Assembly (NCBI RefSeq): GCF_028389875.1
Contig: NC_084669.1
Span: 9,695,501 to 9,759,500, forward strand
Source of the DNA: Rhea pennata
Taxonomy: Eukaryota; Chordata; Aves; Rheiformes; Rheidae
DNA length: 64,000 nt
Direction of reading: 5' to 3'
In this document: piece by piece, positions 48,315 to 60,156 of the stretch
Layout: each line of letters begins with the position of its first letter
How positions within the stretch are numbered: position 1 is the stretch's first letter
Position numbers and translations under genes: made by a program
The notes under the pieces: generated by a model
The model's input: only the letters and a program-made list of their open reading frames with translations
Told to the model about the DNA's origin: nothing
Databases searched by the model: none

Positions 48315-51300
48315 TTTTAAACCACTTACTTCTAATTCAGAATAGACAACGCCAATTCCATGATTATACCCCTTCATAGTTTGGAAGCATGGTATTAAGA
48401 AATTTGATTGCTTTCAATCTTTCAAAATGTAATAGGACACTTCAGTTAAAATGCAAATAAAGTGCTGCAAATGAATTAACATTATAAAGCTTCAGATATA
48501 AATCAATACTATGTTAATACTTACAGGCAAAATGTGTTCATGGTGTGGAAGATCTAGTAGAAACATCCCTTAAAACATTTTCAAGTTACCTGTATCGTTT
48601 TCTGCAGCACAACACAATGTATTATTGCTCTGCACAGTGACTGCGTTCTTATAAACCTTGCATAAATATAAACACCTTGAAATATGACCCACAAGGAAAT
48701 TCCCATTTCTACCAAAGGAAGCAAATAAAAGATTGTTCTGAAAGGGGAAACCTGGTCACAAATGAACCTTGTAGTTCACTTACAAGGGGGGAAAAAATAA
48801 TAATACACACATTTGAGCCAACCATAAATGTCTCCCACGCAGAAAAAAAAACCCCAAAGATTGTTTTGTTTTGTTGTTTCAGTTTTCCAAACAGTCCCTA
48901 CTTATCCCCAGAGCAGTGTGTCTACAGTATCACGTCAACTTATTACTGGGCTCACTCCTAGGTCAACTTTTTGGCTTCTCTGCAGAGACAGCCAACAAAT
49001 CATTAACTACAGTAAATCTTGTCACTCCACACTAAATGGTGTTCAACTAAGCCTGCAAATATCAAGGGAATTGCTTTTAGAAAGAAAATAATTATAAATT
49101 TGAACTGAAAATAGGCTAAAATGCCCTACTTCACGTAAGTCACTATTCAGCTGTTTGGTCTTGTGCAAGTCAGAGGATAAGGTCTCCTTACTCTAAACTG
49201 CCTCCTTATGACTATTTGGCTATCACAGCTATCAGGATGTAAACATATCACTTTACATGATGTGATGTCAGCTGGTGGGAAGTTTTATTCTTGAGTAATA
49301 TTAACAATACTTTTTAGACATGATGTAAAGCAATGCTCTATCTAGCAGATACACGGGTCCCAACACAAGGAATGATGCCTTTCTCTCTCTCTTTCCATAC
49401 TACTGTAACTCACAGTTAAAAGTTGCTCTCCTTTGCCTATTTGTCTGCCACATTAGAGCACTGAAGAGCGCCAAGTAACACTACTAGATAGCCTTTCTTC
49501 TCAGACAGACAGACACCATGTCACCTGTAAATCAGGACAGTTCCATCAAAATCCTTTCAATAATTCTACTTTAACAGAGCATCTGGCATGCCTAGTCCAA
49601 GTCATCAAATACCGGCTTATTCTTCTAAACGACTTTTCAAGTGAGACTGGAAATCTTGTCTTGACAAAGGTGCTGAAGACCATCTGTAATCTCTGTTGAG
49701 AAAGGTTTTGAGATGTATTTTGGTTTGTTTTCGCTTCACCAGATTAAGTGTTAAACAGGCAGATACTCGTAAAAATTTTTTTAGAAAGGTTTTACTGGTG
49801 TTATGCTCAAGTTTCCTACAAAACAGTCATTTATTGAATTCACACAGTTGTAAATTTGACTTCTGAAAAAATATATGCTTCACTATATCACAATACTGGT
49901 AGGAAATAAACTTAAAGATGTGGTAACATTAACTACTAAGCACCTATTTTCTTAGAGAATTTCATAAAAGTGTAGAGTACATTAATTGGAAAAAGGATGA
50001 CTATCTACTCATTTATTAGTTTAACCAAATCATTAATTTGCTTTTTGAGCTAGCTACCAACTCTAAAGAGAATATAAAGAGTAGGAATGCAGTACCAGTA
50101 ACATATCTCCGAAATACAAAATCAAGACAATGCATAGCCGGAAAGGCATTTCTGCTTTCTATTCAAGTAAGTACTTCCAATCTTGGCAAATTCCTCATAA
50201 ACAGAAATTAAACATAAACATACATTTACTACTGAGACACACAATTCTAGCAATTCAAGATTCAAGTTTAAAGTTTTAGAACAAAAGCTAATCATTAACT
50301 CTGTTCATTCAAAATTTCTGAATCATCAAGCACATTTTTTTTCGAAGTAGAAAAACTGCAACACCACAGTTTTAGGCTGTTCTATCATTTAACTGTAATT
50401 TACAAAGAAAAATTCTTTATTACAGTATTTTAATAAGGATTCCTCCAGTTAGTTTGCAAAGTTTTACAGATTTTCATTTTGATTTTTCTATTTGTTACAT
50501 TTATATGAAATTCAGCTCAACCATCTACAAATATTGATTTTTTACATATCTACCTTATGCTAAAATCAGAGCTAAGTAAATTGACTTTCAAATAAAACAC
50601 AGAGTAATCAAATTGTCTTCACTAATAATGCTCACAAAAGGGAACTGAGCATATTAGACTAAGAAACACTCTTAAATAGCTACAAATTCAGCTTGTCGCC
50701 AAATATTCCCCTAATATGGTGCTCTTCGGAAATTTCCAAGAAAGTCACTGTTCCATGAACCAGTAATTTAGTGAAAGAAAAGATGGAGTCTCATGACTGC
50801 TTCTTTCATTTTACAATCTGTTTTTTGAGATTGTTTAATTTCTTCAGATTTAGAGACAGACTTCCCCTCCTTTCTTCCTCAAACACCCCCAAGTAAGCAT
50901 TACGCTAGGCCCACCCCCATTTTAGTGGTAGGTAGAACATATGAACAATCATTTAGTCAAAAGGAATAACCTTTATCGGTTAGCTATCTGAATCTCAATC
51001 TCTCACTCTTTCCCCAAAATGGAGAAATAGATCAAATAGTTCCTAAGCTTAAAACAAACAATCCAAAAACCCTCCATGAAACAAAACAACGTAACTCCAT
51101 TGTCAAACTAGAAAGGAATTGCCAACTTTTTTAGTTTCATGTTTCGACTTATTTTTGTCCTCTAGAGAGAAAGGTTCTCTGCTTTTCCAATACTAGCATA
51201 TGCAAGATCAGTGTTTAGTGAATGTGAAAACTGAACAGCAAAAACTAACCATCAAGATAATTTCATTTAATCCCACTCTGATCCTGTTGATGATCTCCCT

Positions 51301-51799
51301 GTCTTTCCTCCTAGCAGCTGATAACATTGGTTCTAACAATTACATCTCTTATTCTACGCAGCCTATGAAGCAACAAACACTGAAAGCTTTCCACTTCATA
51401 GTGGTGAAGCACCAAGAGCAATGCAAGACTAAAAGGAAAAATCAGCAACCAAAATATGAACGAAATTAGATGGAAAGTTTTGAGTGGTAGGGAGATAATA
51501 ATCCAAAAACACATAATGCAACATAACAGTTGAACATTACAAAAGAAAAATTCACAGCATCTCTTGAGTGTATGAAGTAAATGGAAGATAGGTGTAATTT
51601 TGGAAGCTTTCTTTGCTTATAGGCATGGAGATATACATCTTCAGCACCTGTAAATCAAGATAGTCACACTAAGGGAAATCAAGGTGTTAGCTGTATGGCT
51701 GGCCCACAGCATTTGTTTCATCATTAAAATCCTGCATATCACCCATCCTTCAGAAATTTCAGTTTATACAATATAAAAAGTCAGTATAATTACATTTCT

Positions 51800-51830
51800 T
51801 TTATTAAAAAATGTGTTACACCAGTTTATT
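51800..51830 (-). terminator. CASP7: Candidate CASP7 polyadenylation signals
   Basis: Two - strand AATAAA motifs (51830-51825 and 51805-51800) lie 63 and 88 nt past the CASP7 stop. Such a short 3' UTR would be unusual for a caspase gene, so a later site is equally likely. Confidence 0.3.
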
Positions 51831-51892
51831 ATCAAACCTCCTCCCAACGGCATACCCTGATCTCATGCCATCGGCTGCATTAAAATATGTAT

Positions 51893-52116
51893 TCAGAAGT
51901 AAAGTTCCTTAGTGAGCATAGAGACCACACAGGGAATCTGCTTCTTCTCACTGAAGCGTGGATCATCAGACTGTGACTCAAAATTTGTGGCCACCACGTA
52001 GTTGACGCGTGTGAGGATCTGCATGATCTCAAGTTGTTTTCCATGCTCATTTAGAACAGAGCATAGAGACTGCACAAACCAAGAGCCTCTTCCAGGATTC
52101 CTCCAGGAATAATAAC
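51893..52116 (-). CDS. CASP7: CASP7 last coding exon: small subunit
   Basis: Encodes [18 protein letters not shown], the loop that forms the S2-S4 pockets, then [11 protein letters not shown] and the C-terminus TKELYF. Human caspase-7 has two more residues (SQ); here a stop follows Phe. Acceptor TTTTTCCGCTAAG. Confidence 0.97.
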
Positions 52117-55100
52117 CTTAGCGGAAAAAGAGAAGAAAGTACAGGGGGTTGTTTTTCCTCTTTTTTCATGTTATCAGGTGCTGAAAAGTGGAATGGCAGA
52201 GAGGTGGAATTTACGTGAAAGGTTCCAGGTGAAGGAGTAACTGCGCACGAATGGAAGGTTTAATTCTCATCATTTGCATAACATAGTCTAATTCATTAAA
52301 GCAGATAATATTGTGTATTCTTAGCTCTCCGATCCTCACAATATTGAAGTGCCTTGCTATATTCTTGCATTTGGGAAAATGCAAGATTACATGCTTTTCC
52401 TTTCTAGGAATAAACTGTGCTGTAGCCCTTCCTCTTCCGGCCTTCAACTCACATTGAGTCTATTCACTAAACTGGGCCTTAGAAGGACAGGATTCCCAAA
52501 ATAGCATTGCATCTGCCTTCTGTAATGTCTGTGCCTTCTCCCCTGCCAAATCTGGGCTGCCCTTCTGTTGTTCCAGTTGTAGCTAGCATAAAAGGGATGG
52601 ATACAGGTACCACTCAAGGTATTTATGTGATTTGTCCACTAATGTACAAAATATCATCAATGAAGGTTAGTCTGTAATACTAACGGTAGTCGTGCTGCAA
52701 CTGTTACAGGTAAGGTATAGACACAGTAAGTTATGCAAAAATAACATGTTTCATCAGAACAATTACAGTTGGAAACTGTCAATTAAAAACTGAAGATATG
52801 AGTGGCTACTTTTTCCAGCTATACTAATTACTCTAATCAAACAGATTAATAATCTATTTCCAAACTCTGTCTACTCTATAATTAAGGAGTTACATCAGAT
52901 CATGCTTTTTAATCAAGTAATCTTCAACAAGTATTTAAGATAACTTATTTCCATTTCTGATGACAGCTGTCATACTCAGCTTCACACTCTCTATGTTAAC
53001 TATATACTTTATACAAAGTTACTGCTATTTGGACAAGCATTCCTGTACTGTTAACTCCATAGCACTATAATTGGAATATTTTCCTTAGATTTTGAGTTCT
53101 CATTAGAAGAATGAAGGGTGGTAACCACAGCACATTCAAATTCTGAACAGTAGTGAAAGCCAGTATGGCACTTCTATTTGTATTTTCCCAAAATAAAAAT
53201 GGTAAGAGAAAAGAAATTTTAAAAAAGTTTGAAAAAGTTCTTCATAGAGAATAACTCTACTTCTTTTTTTTATTTACTTATGCATACCTACAAGCTGAAA
53301 TTCAAGTGTAAAAATGCATGTCTAATTCACACATACAAATACTGCAAGTTAAAATGACTCCAAATTGTTAGGCTTTCTCCCCCAACAACTCCCCTCACTT
53401 TTTAAAAAATAATTTATTTACCTGGCACTGTAGAATATGCAAACAGAAAATCTGCTTCTACTGGGATTTTGTATCTAGGATTGGCATCTGTTTCCAGAGT
53501 GTCATTTGCAGGTCCAGAGTCAGTCTGTATCCCTTCATCAAATTCAGAGCCTCGGCATGCCTGAAGCAGTAGAGAAGACAAAGAGAACTTATTTAATAAG
53601 GAGAAATGAGGTGTTTCATAAAGAAGTGGTTGTTAACATTTTTTAATTGACACAGCTTTAAGCAGTACTTTGCCTGAATTAGAAAAGTAATACTTGAAGT
53701 CATTTAAGTTGTTTAGTGATAATGTTCGAGAACCATGCCTGGCCATGACTAGCTTATCTATTTTCAATATATGGTTTCTCCTGTATAGTAAAAGGAAGTA
53801 GTGGTCTTGCAGGTGCTGGACCTCGGGGATTATCAAGGTGCCAAATCAGCATTAAAGTTGGCTAGTACACTTAAAACTATGTGCAATTTTACTAATCTAG
53901 AGTTGTCCTCAGCACGCAGTTATTACCTAACAACTTATGCAATGTAAATTCTGGACATATTCTTTATAGTGGGCTACATATTGTCTTTGGTTCCTGACAT
54001 TCATTGCCATAGCAGTATATTTCAAGTATACTGCATTTCTAACACCATGGAAATAAAGAGATTTATTATGTGTAGCATTTTCCATTTCTCTCTTTTATTT
54101 CTATTTTCCTCTTAGTCATGTAGTTTAGCTAAACTATGCAGAGGAACCATAGACCAAGCTGCTAAGTTTCAGTCCTTGAACAGTAGTTTTGACTGACAGC
54201 TGCTACAGTAGTCTGCTGGGCAGTCTGTTGAATTAGTTGCCTTTTAGAAGATAATTTTTAAAGCAACACTGAGCCCATTACAAACTTATAACCAAAGAAA
54301 CATCACTTTAGAAGTATGAGGATTAATTGATGGAACAACTAAGGAAAACCACATGCCTGCTCCAATTCCCATATGTACAGAACACTATGATGAAAAAGGG
54401 AATTCAGACCCATGGTATTTCAGTCCATACTGCTTGGAAAAGCTGTCTTTAAAAAGCTTAAGTAATACACTATTATTCACATGCTAATGTAATAATATGA
54501 TATCAATTTTCAGGTTACTCAAAGAGAGAAAAAGAATTATTTTAGTAGAATGCAGTCATTTGTAGAGACAGCCTTTGTTCAAAGATCTAGACATCTTTCT
54601 TTCTACTGATACTCACACACTGTCCTCAGCTCTGTTTGCACACAGAGGGAGATTATCTTTCTTCCCTGAACTTGATATATTACCAACAACAAAGAGAATC
54701 CATGTACAAAAAAAAAAAAGGATGGAAAAAATTACAATGACAGCATGTTCTTTATATCTATGAATCTTGCATATAAATTACCTTTTAAAAATAAACAAGT
54801 CAGCCATAGTCAACTTCTCCCAATACATTTTTTTTCACCTAATACTTAGCAAAATGCAATAAATTAACTTACAGGGCCCTTCTAGAACCAACAAACAACA
54901 TAATATGTTTTCCCTACTGCATTAGTGATACATTATATTATATTTACCTTAGGGCTATTACCTGAATGAAAAATAATTTGGGTTTGCCTATGAGGCTTTT
55001 ACATTTGTCTCCTCTGAAGAGAGCAGTCAGACTCTTGATTGCCATAGGTCCATCCGTGCCGTATATAAGGCCTTCTTCCCCGTGGCTTAGAAGAATACAG

Positions 55101-56965
55101 GCAAAACAAGCAGCACCACTGTGATCTTCTTCAGCAACTACAAATCAAAAACTTCTTAGCCCAAAGAAAGCAACATTTTAAATACAAAATACAATCAGCA
55201 AACATATTTTTCAAAGACCAAATTTACTCTGGGTCTCTAAGGGAAAGAATTAAAAAAGAGTAAATGAAGATGACACAAGCCCCTTTTCACTAACACAATG
55301 AGTATGTTAAATACATGAACTTTGCTCTTTGCTTGACTCAGTTTAGCCCACTGAAGTAGGCAGGATGGACCACACTCTTCAGTTTAATATAATAAAAAAC
55401 TACACATATATGAACTGATGTTGAAGGAAGAGATGGGAAATTAAGCCTAATTAATTCAGAAACCGAATTCTTCTACATAGAAAATTGCATTTATGGGGGT
55501 CTAAGCAACCTGCTCTAATTTGACCTGCTCTAAGCAGGGGGGTGGACTAGATGACCTATAGACGTCCTTTGCAACCTATATTATTCCATGATTCTAAATT
55601 ATTACCTCGTTTCAGTAATTTTTCCATATCATCACAGCTTCGATCATTGTATGTGCAAACCTCAAAACCTAAGTTTCTAAAACTCTTAGCTAGATCTCCA
55701 GCATCTTTATCAGTGCCATTGCGTGTGCCCATTCCTGCCAGAAAACAAATAATACAGTTGACTGCACACAAAACAATTAAAAACATTTCACGTATTCATA
55801 GGTAACTTTTTAGGTTTACAATTTATTGACAATGTCATGGTGACATGATTTTAAAACAAACCTTTAGTAACTTCCTCAAATAACCTGTGCGTTCAGAGCA
55901 ACTATTCAGTTTAATGCAAAAAAGGCAAGGTTCAATGATGATATGCATCTTGTCCTGAAATGTGCTGCTATACCCCCAGCATCTTGCACCATGGGACCTC
56001 TGTGGCCGTATCTCTTGGCTATATGATATACCATATGTATAAGGCATTGCAAGAATAACAAGTTTAAAGAATGCTGAGCATTGTTAAAAAAATACAAATA
56101 TTCATAATATTACCTTTAAAATCCCTACCAAAAATATGAAATTGAAGCAAAAAGCCCCACAGTTAACAGTTCCACATAAAAATGAACTTAAGTCTCCTAT
56201 CCTCAGGTATCTTTCTATAGATAAGAAATGCCACTGTGATGCCCACATAAAAGAAACTTATGTTAATTTTTTGGAGTAAACAGCTCATTTAGTGTCTTTG
56301 TACAGTGTGTACAAAAAAGGGCATTATGATACAGCAAAGACCTATAAAGTTGACTATAACACATATATTATCTGCCTGCTTCAAAACCATGCTCAGTTGG
56401 AAAGTTAAATTCAGCTATCTCAGGAGTGTGAATAGAGCACAGCAGTGTCTTTTATCTGTAGCTCAGGGACAGAGAAATTATAACATGGGCTGCTGATGAC
56501 AAAGTTCAAATTTTAACAACATAACCTTAAACTTGGGGCAAAGGTTTATTTTGAAGTTGATAGACTTTGCTCTTTAAAACACCCACAAGGAGTGTTTTAA
56601 ACACCAAAGGAGATGCTAAGAGCTGCTCTAGCATAAGTGTTAAAGAAAGGGTACTTTGTAGCAACAACAATTTTCTAGATAAGAAAAATATATTCATTAA
56701 AATTACCTGTTTAAGAAATTACAGCCTTGTTAATTAATGAAAGAGTAAAACCTCTAAAATTTGTAATGAGTATCATCAAAGGAAGAAAAGTTACCTGTTT
56801 TTTCCTCAAAATTTTTGTTGTTTATAATAATACATTTGCCAACTTTCTCATAGTCCATATTATACTGGAATGTGGGTGTAACAATTCGGTACTGATTACT
56901 GAGAGTGAACTTTGGCTGCTCTTCTTCTCCATTCTTCTTTTTTCTACGTGAACCAAATGAAAACA
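51893..56965 (-). CDS. CASP7: CASP7, caspase-7, protease domain complete, prodomain exon missing
   Basis: Gene-level entry, - strand. Exons in reading order: 56965-56795, 55734-55606, 55137-54962, 53560-53422, 52116-51893 (TGA 51895-51893). All junctions are GT..AG with matching phases and no stop. Caspase-7 is a cytosolic Cys protease cleaved by initiator caspases; it then cuts after DEVD-type sites during apoptosis. Catalytic His is in LLSHGEE (55084-55082) and catalytic Cys in QACRG (53557-53555). The linker cleavage site reads IQTD before Ser (human IQAD). The near-identical C-terminal half ([26 protein letters not shown]) separates it from caspase-3 and -6. The N-terminal prodomain exon is not in the visible set. 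All catalytic features are present, so an active enzyme is inferred. Confidence 0.97.
53422..53560 (-). CDS. CASP7: CASP7 exon: active-site Cys and intersubunit linker
   Basis: Opens [16 protein letters not shown]. The active-site Cys codon is 53557-53555; the activation cleavage Asp is 53521-53519. The linker continues [20 protein letters not shown], two residues (LE) longer than human [10 protein letters not shown]. Ends STVPG with Gly split by donor GTAAAT. Confidence 0.97.
54962..55137 (-). CDS. CASP7: CASP7 exon: catalytic His and large-subunit core
   Basis: Encodes [20 protein letters not shown] with the catalytic His at 55084-55082, then [20 protein letters not shown] and ends KPKLFFIQ just before the catalytic Cys in the next exon. 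Acceptor GATTTGTAG; donor GTAATA. Confidence 0.97.
55500..55597 (+). mobile_element. CR1 LINE 3' tail fragment next to CASP7 exon
   Basis: The sequence TGGACTAGATGACC, then CCTTTGCAACCTATATTATTCC and ATGATTCTA, matches the 3' end of CR1 (compare 59766-59817). It is diverged and heavily 5'-truncated. Its last recognisable base lies about nine bases from the end of exon 55734-55606, so it almost touches the splice donor. Confidence 0.75.
55606..55734 (-). CDS. CASP7: CASP7 exon: large subunit, [11 protein letters not shown] region
   Basis: Encodes [20 protein letters not shown], then [20 protein letters not shown] and KR; human has [20 protein letters not shown]. The Arg and neighbouring residues of GxRNGTD belong to the S1 pocket. 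Acceptor TTTTCTGGCAG; donor GTAATA with Val split. Confidence 0.97.
56795..56965 (-). CDS. CASP7: CASP7 exon: N-terminal peptide junction and start of large subunit
   Basis: Begins [19 protein letters not shown], where human has LFSKKKKN; the lysine cluster is the exosite that helps caspase-7 pick substrates. Continues [20 protein letters not shown] and ends EKTG with Gly split. The start was put at 56965 (acceptor CACTAACAG with a branch-point-like motif) rather than at a second AG (56944) because only the former keeps the FS before the Lys cluster. Confidence 0.93.
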
Positions 56966-57582
56966 CTGTTAGTGGCTAGTCACACACACTGTGGCTCCTT
57001 ATCTTAATTCACACCATTAAGGCTGCCCTACCTAATTCTTCTTCTTTTTTTTTTTTTGGTATTTATATTCCTTTGTATTTCAGATAGAGATGTAAAGATA
57101 ATAACTCTTCTGTGGAATCCTGAAATTTTCACGCAGCAATTACTGTACGCTATTGGATTCTGATGATGGTAAAACCACCCTAGAGTGAACAGCAGCCAAG
57201 AGCAGTATATGAAGATCTCAACCTGAATCTCATGGATGAAACAAATGGCCTAAAATTTAGGTCAGGCTGGCAGGAACCTTTTGCAAACTATGGTCCTGGA
57301 CTTAAGTGGTTTTTTGCTTTTACTACAAACAGCTTATGGAAGAACAGATAGGGCTTTCTTAGTAGTGATTCCAAGCAGAGCAAGAAGATACACAATTTAC
57401 CCAATGACTTGATAGGATTTGTTTATTAAATCATCAATATCTCTAAATTCTCTGAAGGTAATGAGCACAAGGCAATTTCTACTTACAAATCTTACATATG
57501 TGAATAGGTCATGTGTTAACTTGGTCTGCCAATAAACAGTCAGAAGCTATGCAAAAGCTAAATATATTTTGGTGTAATCATC

Positions 57583-57944
57583 AGAAAAAGAAAAAAAGAA
57601 AAAGAAAAAAAGAAAAAGAAAAAAAGAAAAAGAAAAAAAGAAAAAGAAAAAAAGAAAAAGAAAAAAAGAAAAAGAAAAAAAGAAAAAGAAAAAAAGAAAA
57701 AGAAAAAAAGAAAAAGAAAAAAAGAAAAAGAAAAAAAGAAAAAGAAAAAAAGAAAAAGAAAAAAAGAAAAAGAAAAAAAGAAAAAGAAAAAAAGAAAAAG
57801 AAAAAAAGAAAAAGAAAAAAAGAAAAAGAAAAAAAGAAAAAGAAAAAAAGAAAAAGAAAAAAAGAAAAAGAAAAAAAGAAAAAGAAAAAAAGAAAAAGAA
57901 AAAAAGAAAAAAAGAAAAAAAGAAAAAAAGAAAAAAAGAAAAAA
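57583..57944. repeat. A/G minisatellite, 14-bp period, about 360 bp
   Basis: Near-perfect repeats of GAAAAAGAAAAAAA for about 320 bp, then a period-8 GAAAAAAA part at the right end. All purine on the + strand and all pyrimidine on the - strand. The long open frame across it (Lys/Arg/Glu only) follows from the repeat and is not a protein. Confidence 0.97.
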
Positions 57945-58865
57945 CTCTCCATTAACATGACCGTGTACTGACCTTTCTCCTATATGAGGGTGTCTTAAAT
58001 AGGATTACAAAGAGATGCAGAAGGATAGCACAGACCTTACTCACCAACTTAATTGTAAATGAAGTATTAAGCAACCAAAGCAATTACAGTCAATATGATT
58101 CATCATTTAACACATCTTCAGTACAAGTATGAGGAACTTGGTGATACTTTAGTGCTTGCTTTTAGAGTGGACTTTTTGGTCCAAGCAGATGACTTCTGAT
58201 GTTGGTAAGATCTCCTTAAACAGAACTGAAGCCAGTGAGACACTAAAAAGGGTCTGATTCAATCCCAGAAATATAAACAAGTTTTGGAGAAGGCATGATT
58301 AAAAACAACAATCAAGAAAGGGCAGAACAACACCCTGCTTCCAAGAGTATTTATTGCCAATGTCTTAGAGGAAAACAAAACCCCTTCTCTCAGCACAAAT
58401 AACTGCATATAGTTTGTTTTTAAACAAAATTTGTTTTTTTTTTCCCCGTAATCTCAGTTTAAGCACTTTCACTATTCTCACTGACATCTAAGCCTTTCTG
58501 GAGAATTACTAAACCATTTGCTTCAAATATAGTCTGTAGACATGAGATTGCGGCCAGCTGATTTATATGTTGCATAGGAAAAGTTATCTTCCAAAATTAA
58601 CAATTGCTGTCTGCAGCTCTAAGTGTCCTCTTTTTCAATTACTGAGGAAAAAAACAAATTGGAAACCCTAAAAAACCTTCTCTAGATTATTCCTCATTTT
58701 TATATGCTACTGCAATTCATTTTTAAAAGAATCTCCTCTACTCTTGAGTAAACTCATGCTGTATTATAAAAGGTCAAATTAAACAGTGGCACCTGGCAGG
58801 CCTTCTCTGTACTCTTTTACATCCAACTATACTATCTCTTCTCATACAGAATTCAAAATAAGGTT

Positions 58866-59818
58866 TTGAATGGGTCCCATCCTATTCAACTTTTTCATCA
58901 AATGACCTGGATGAGGGGACAGAGTGCCTCCTCAGCAAGTTTGCTGATGATACCAAGCTGGGAGGAGTGGCTGACACACCTGAGGGCTGTGCTGCCATTC
59001 AGAGAGACCTGGGCAGGCTGGAGAGCTGGGCGGAGAGGAACCTCCTGAGGTTCCACAAGGGCAAGTGCCGGGTCCTGCACCTAGGGAAAAATAACCCTCG
59101 GCACCAGTACAAGCTGGGGGCTGACCTGCTGGAGAGCAGCTCTGCAGAGAAGGACCTGGGAGTGCTGGTGGATGACAAGCTGACCATAAACCAGCAATGT
59201 GCCCTTGTGGCCAAAAAAGCCAATGGTCTCCTGGGCTGCATTAGGAAGAGTGTTGCCAGCAGGTGGAGGGAGGTGATCCTGCCCCTCTACTCAGCCCTGG
59301 CGACGCCTCATCTCGAGTACTGTGTCCAGTTCTGGGCTCCCCAGGACAAGAGAGACATGGAGCTACTGGAGAGAGTCCAGTGTAGGGCTACGAAGATGCT
59401 GAGAGGGCTGGAGCATCTGCCCTATGAGGAACGGCTGCGAGAGCTGGACCTCTTCAGCCTGGGGAAGAGAAGACTGAGGGGGGATCTTATCAATATGTAC
59501 AAGTACCTGAAGGGAGAATGTCAAGGGGATAGGGAAAAACTCTTTTTCAGTTGTCCCATGTGACAGGACAAGAGGTAGTGGGCAGAAACTGAATACAGGA
59601 AGTTCTGCCTAAATGGGAGGGGGAATTTCTTCCCTGTGAGAGTGACGGAGCACTGGACCAGGCTGCCCAGAGAGGTTGTGGAGTCTCCTTCTCTGGAGAT
59701 CTTCAAGGCCCGCCTGGATGCAACCCTGTCTACCATGCGCTAGGTGACCCTGCTGAGCGGGGAGGTTGGACTAGATGATCTCCAGAGGTCCCTTCCAACC
59801 TTACTGATTCTATGATTT
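58866..59818 (+). mobile_element. CR1 LINE, 5'-truncated, well preserved
   Basis: Starts within the reverse transcriptase and runs to the typical 3' end (GTTGGACTAGATGATCTCC ... ATTCTATGATT). CR1 retrotransposons copy by target-primed reverse transcription and are usually 5'-truncated, as here. The motif FADDTKLGG with catalytic Asp-Asp is at about 58942-58968. The frame is open from about 58903 to a stop at 59561-59563 and reads through [11 protein letters not shown] and [18 protein letters not shown]. One extra A near 58894-58896 shifts the frame relative to the usual INDLDEG. No intact element, so not mobile itself. It lies in the CASP7 5' intron, opposite to CASP7 transcription. This is the best preserved CR1 in the window, hence the youngest. 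Confidence 0.95.
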
Positions 59819-60068
59819 TATCTGATACTTGGGAAGTACTGTTTCTGCTAGCAAATAGGAAGTATTGGTATCCTCCTCACATACTGCTTCAGAGTGCTCT
59901 GGGAGCAATAATTAAGTACGCTTTGCCTCAAGAAAAGACTTTAACCATTTTAAAGAATTATCCATAGCTGTATGATGTTAATATTACATCTGACTTTCAA
60001 AGAGATCTTGGGTTCTTATTTTAACCTAAAAATCCCTCTGGTCCTGTATCACTAGACAGATCTCAAGT

Positions 60069-60123
60069 GAAAAAAAAAAAAAGAAAAAGAAAAAAAAGAA
60101 AAAGAAAAAGAAAATAAAAGAAA

Positions 60124-60152
<29 letters not shown>
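60069..60152. repeat. A-rich tract followed by (GA)n
   Basis: Poly-A with GAAAAA units, then about fourteen GA units. A second all-purine tract 2 kb from the minisatellite, about 250 bp past the CR1 3' end. Confidence 0.95.

Positions 60153-60156
<4 letters not shown>

Noticed and set aside
49600..49700. Open - strand stretch after CTCAACAG, considered as a PLEKHS1 PH exon
   Set aside because: The peptide lacks PH-domain features and there is no donor in a fitting phase.
56795..56943. Alternative CASP7 acceptor giving an exon start at 56943
   Set aside because: It would drop the FS before the lysine cluster; the acceptor ending at 56966 preserves it and has a better branch-point context.
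57513..57971. Long open frames on both strands across the A/G repeat (Lys/Arg/Glu or Phe/Ser/Leu only)
   Set aside because: These follow from a repeat that cannot contain a stop codon; they have no independent coding signal.
58999..59241. 80-codon - strand frame within the CR1
   Set aside because: It is the antisense shadow of the CR1 reverse-transcriptase segment.
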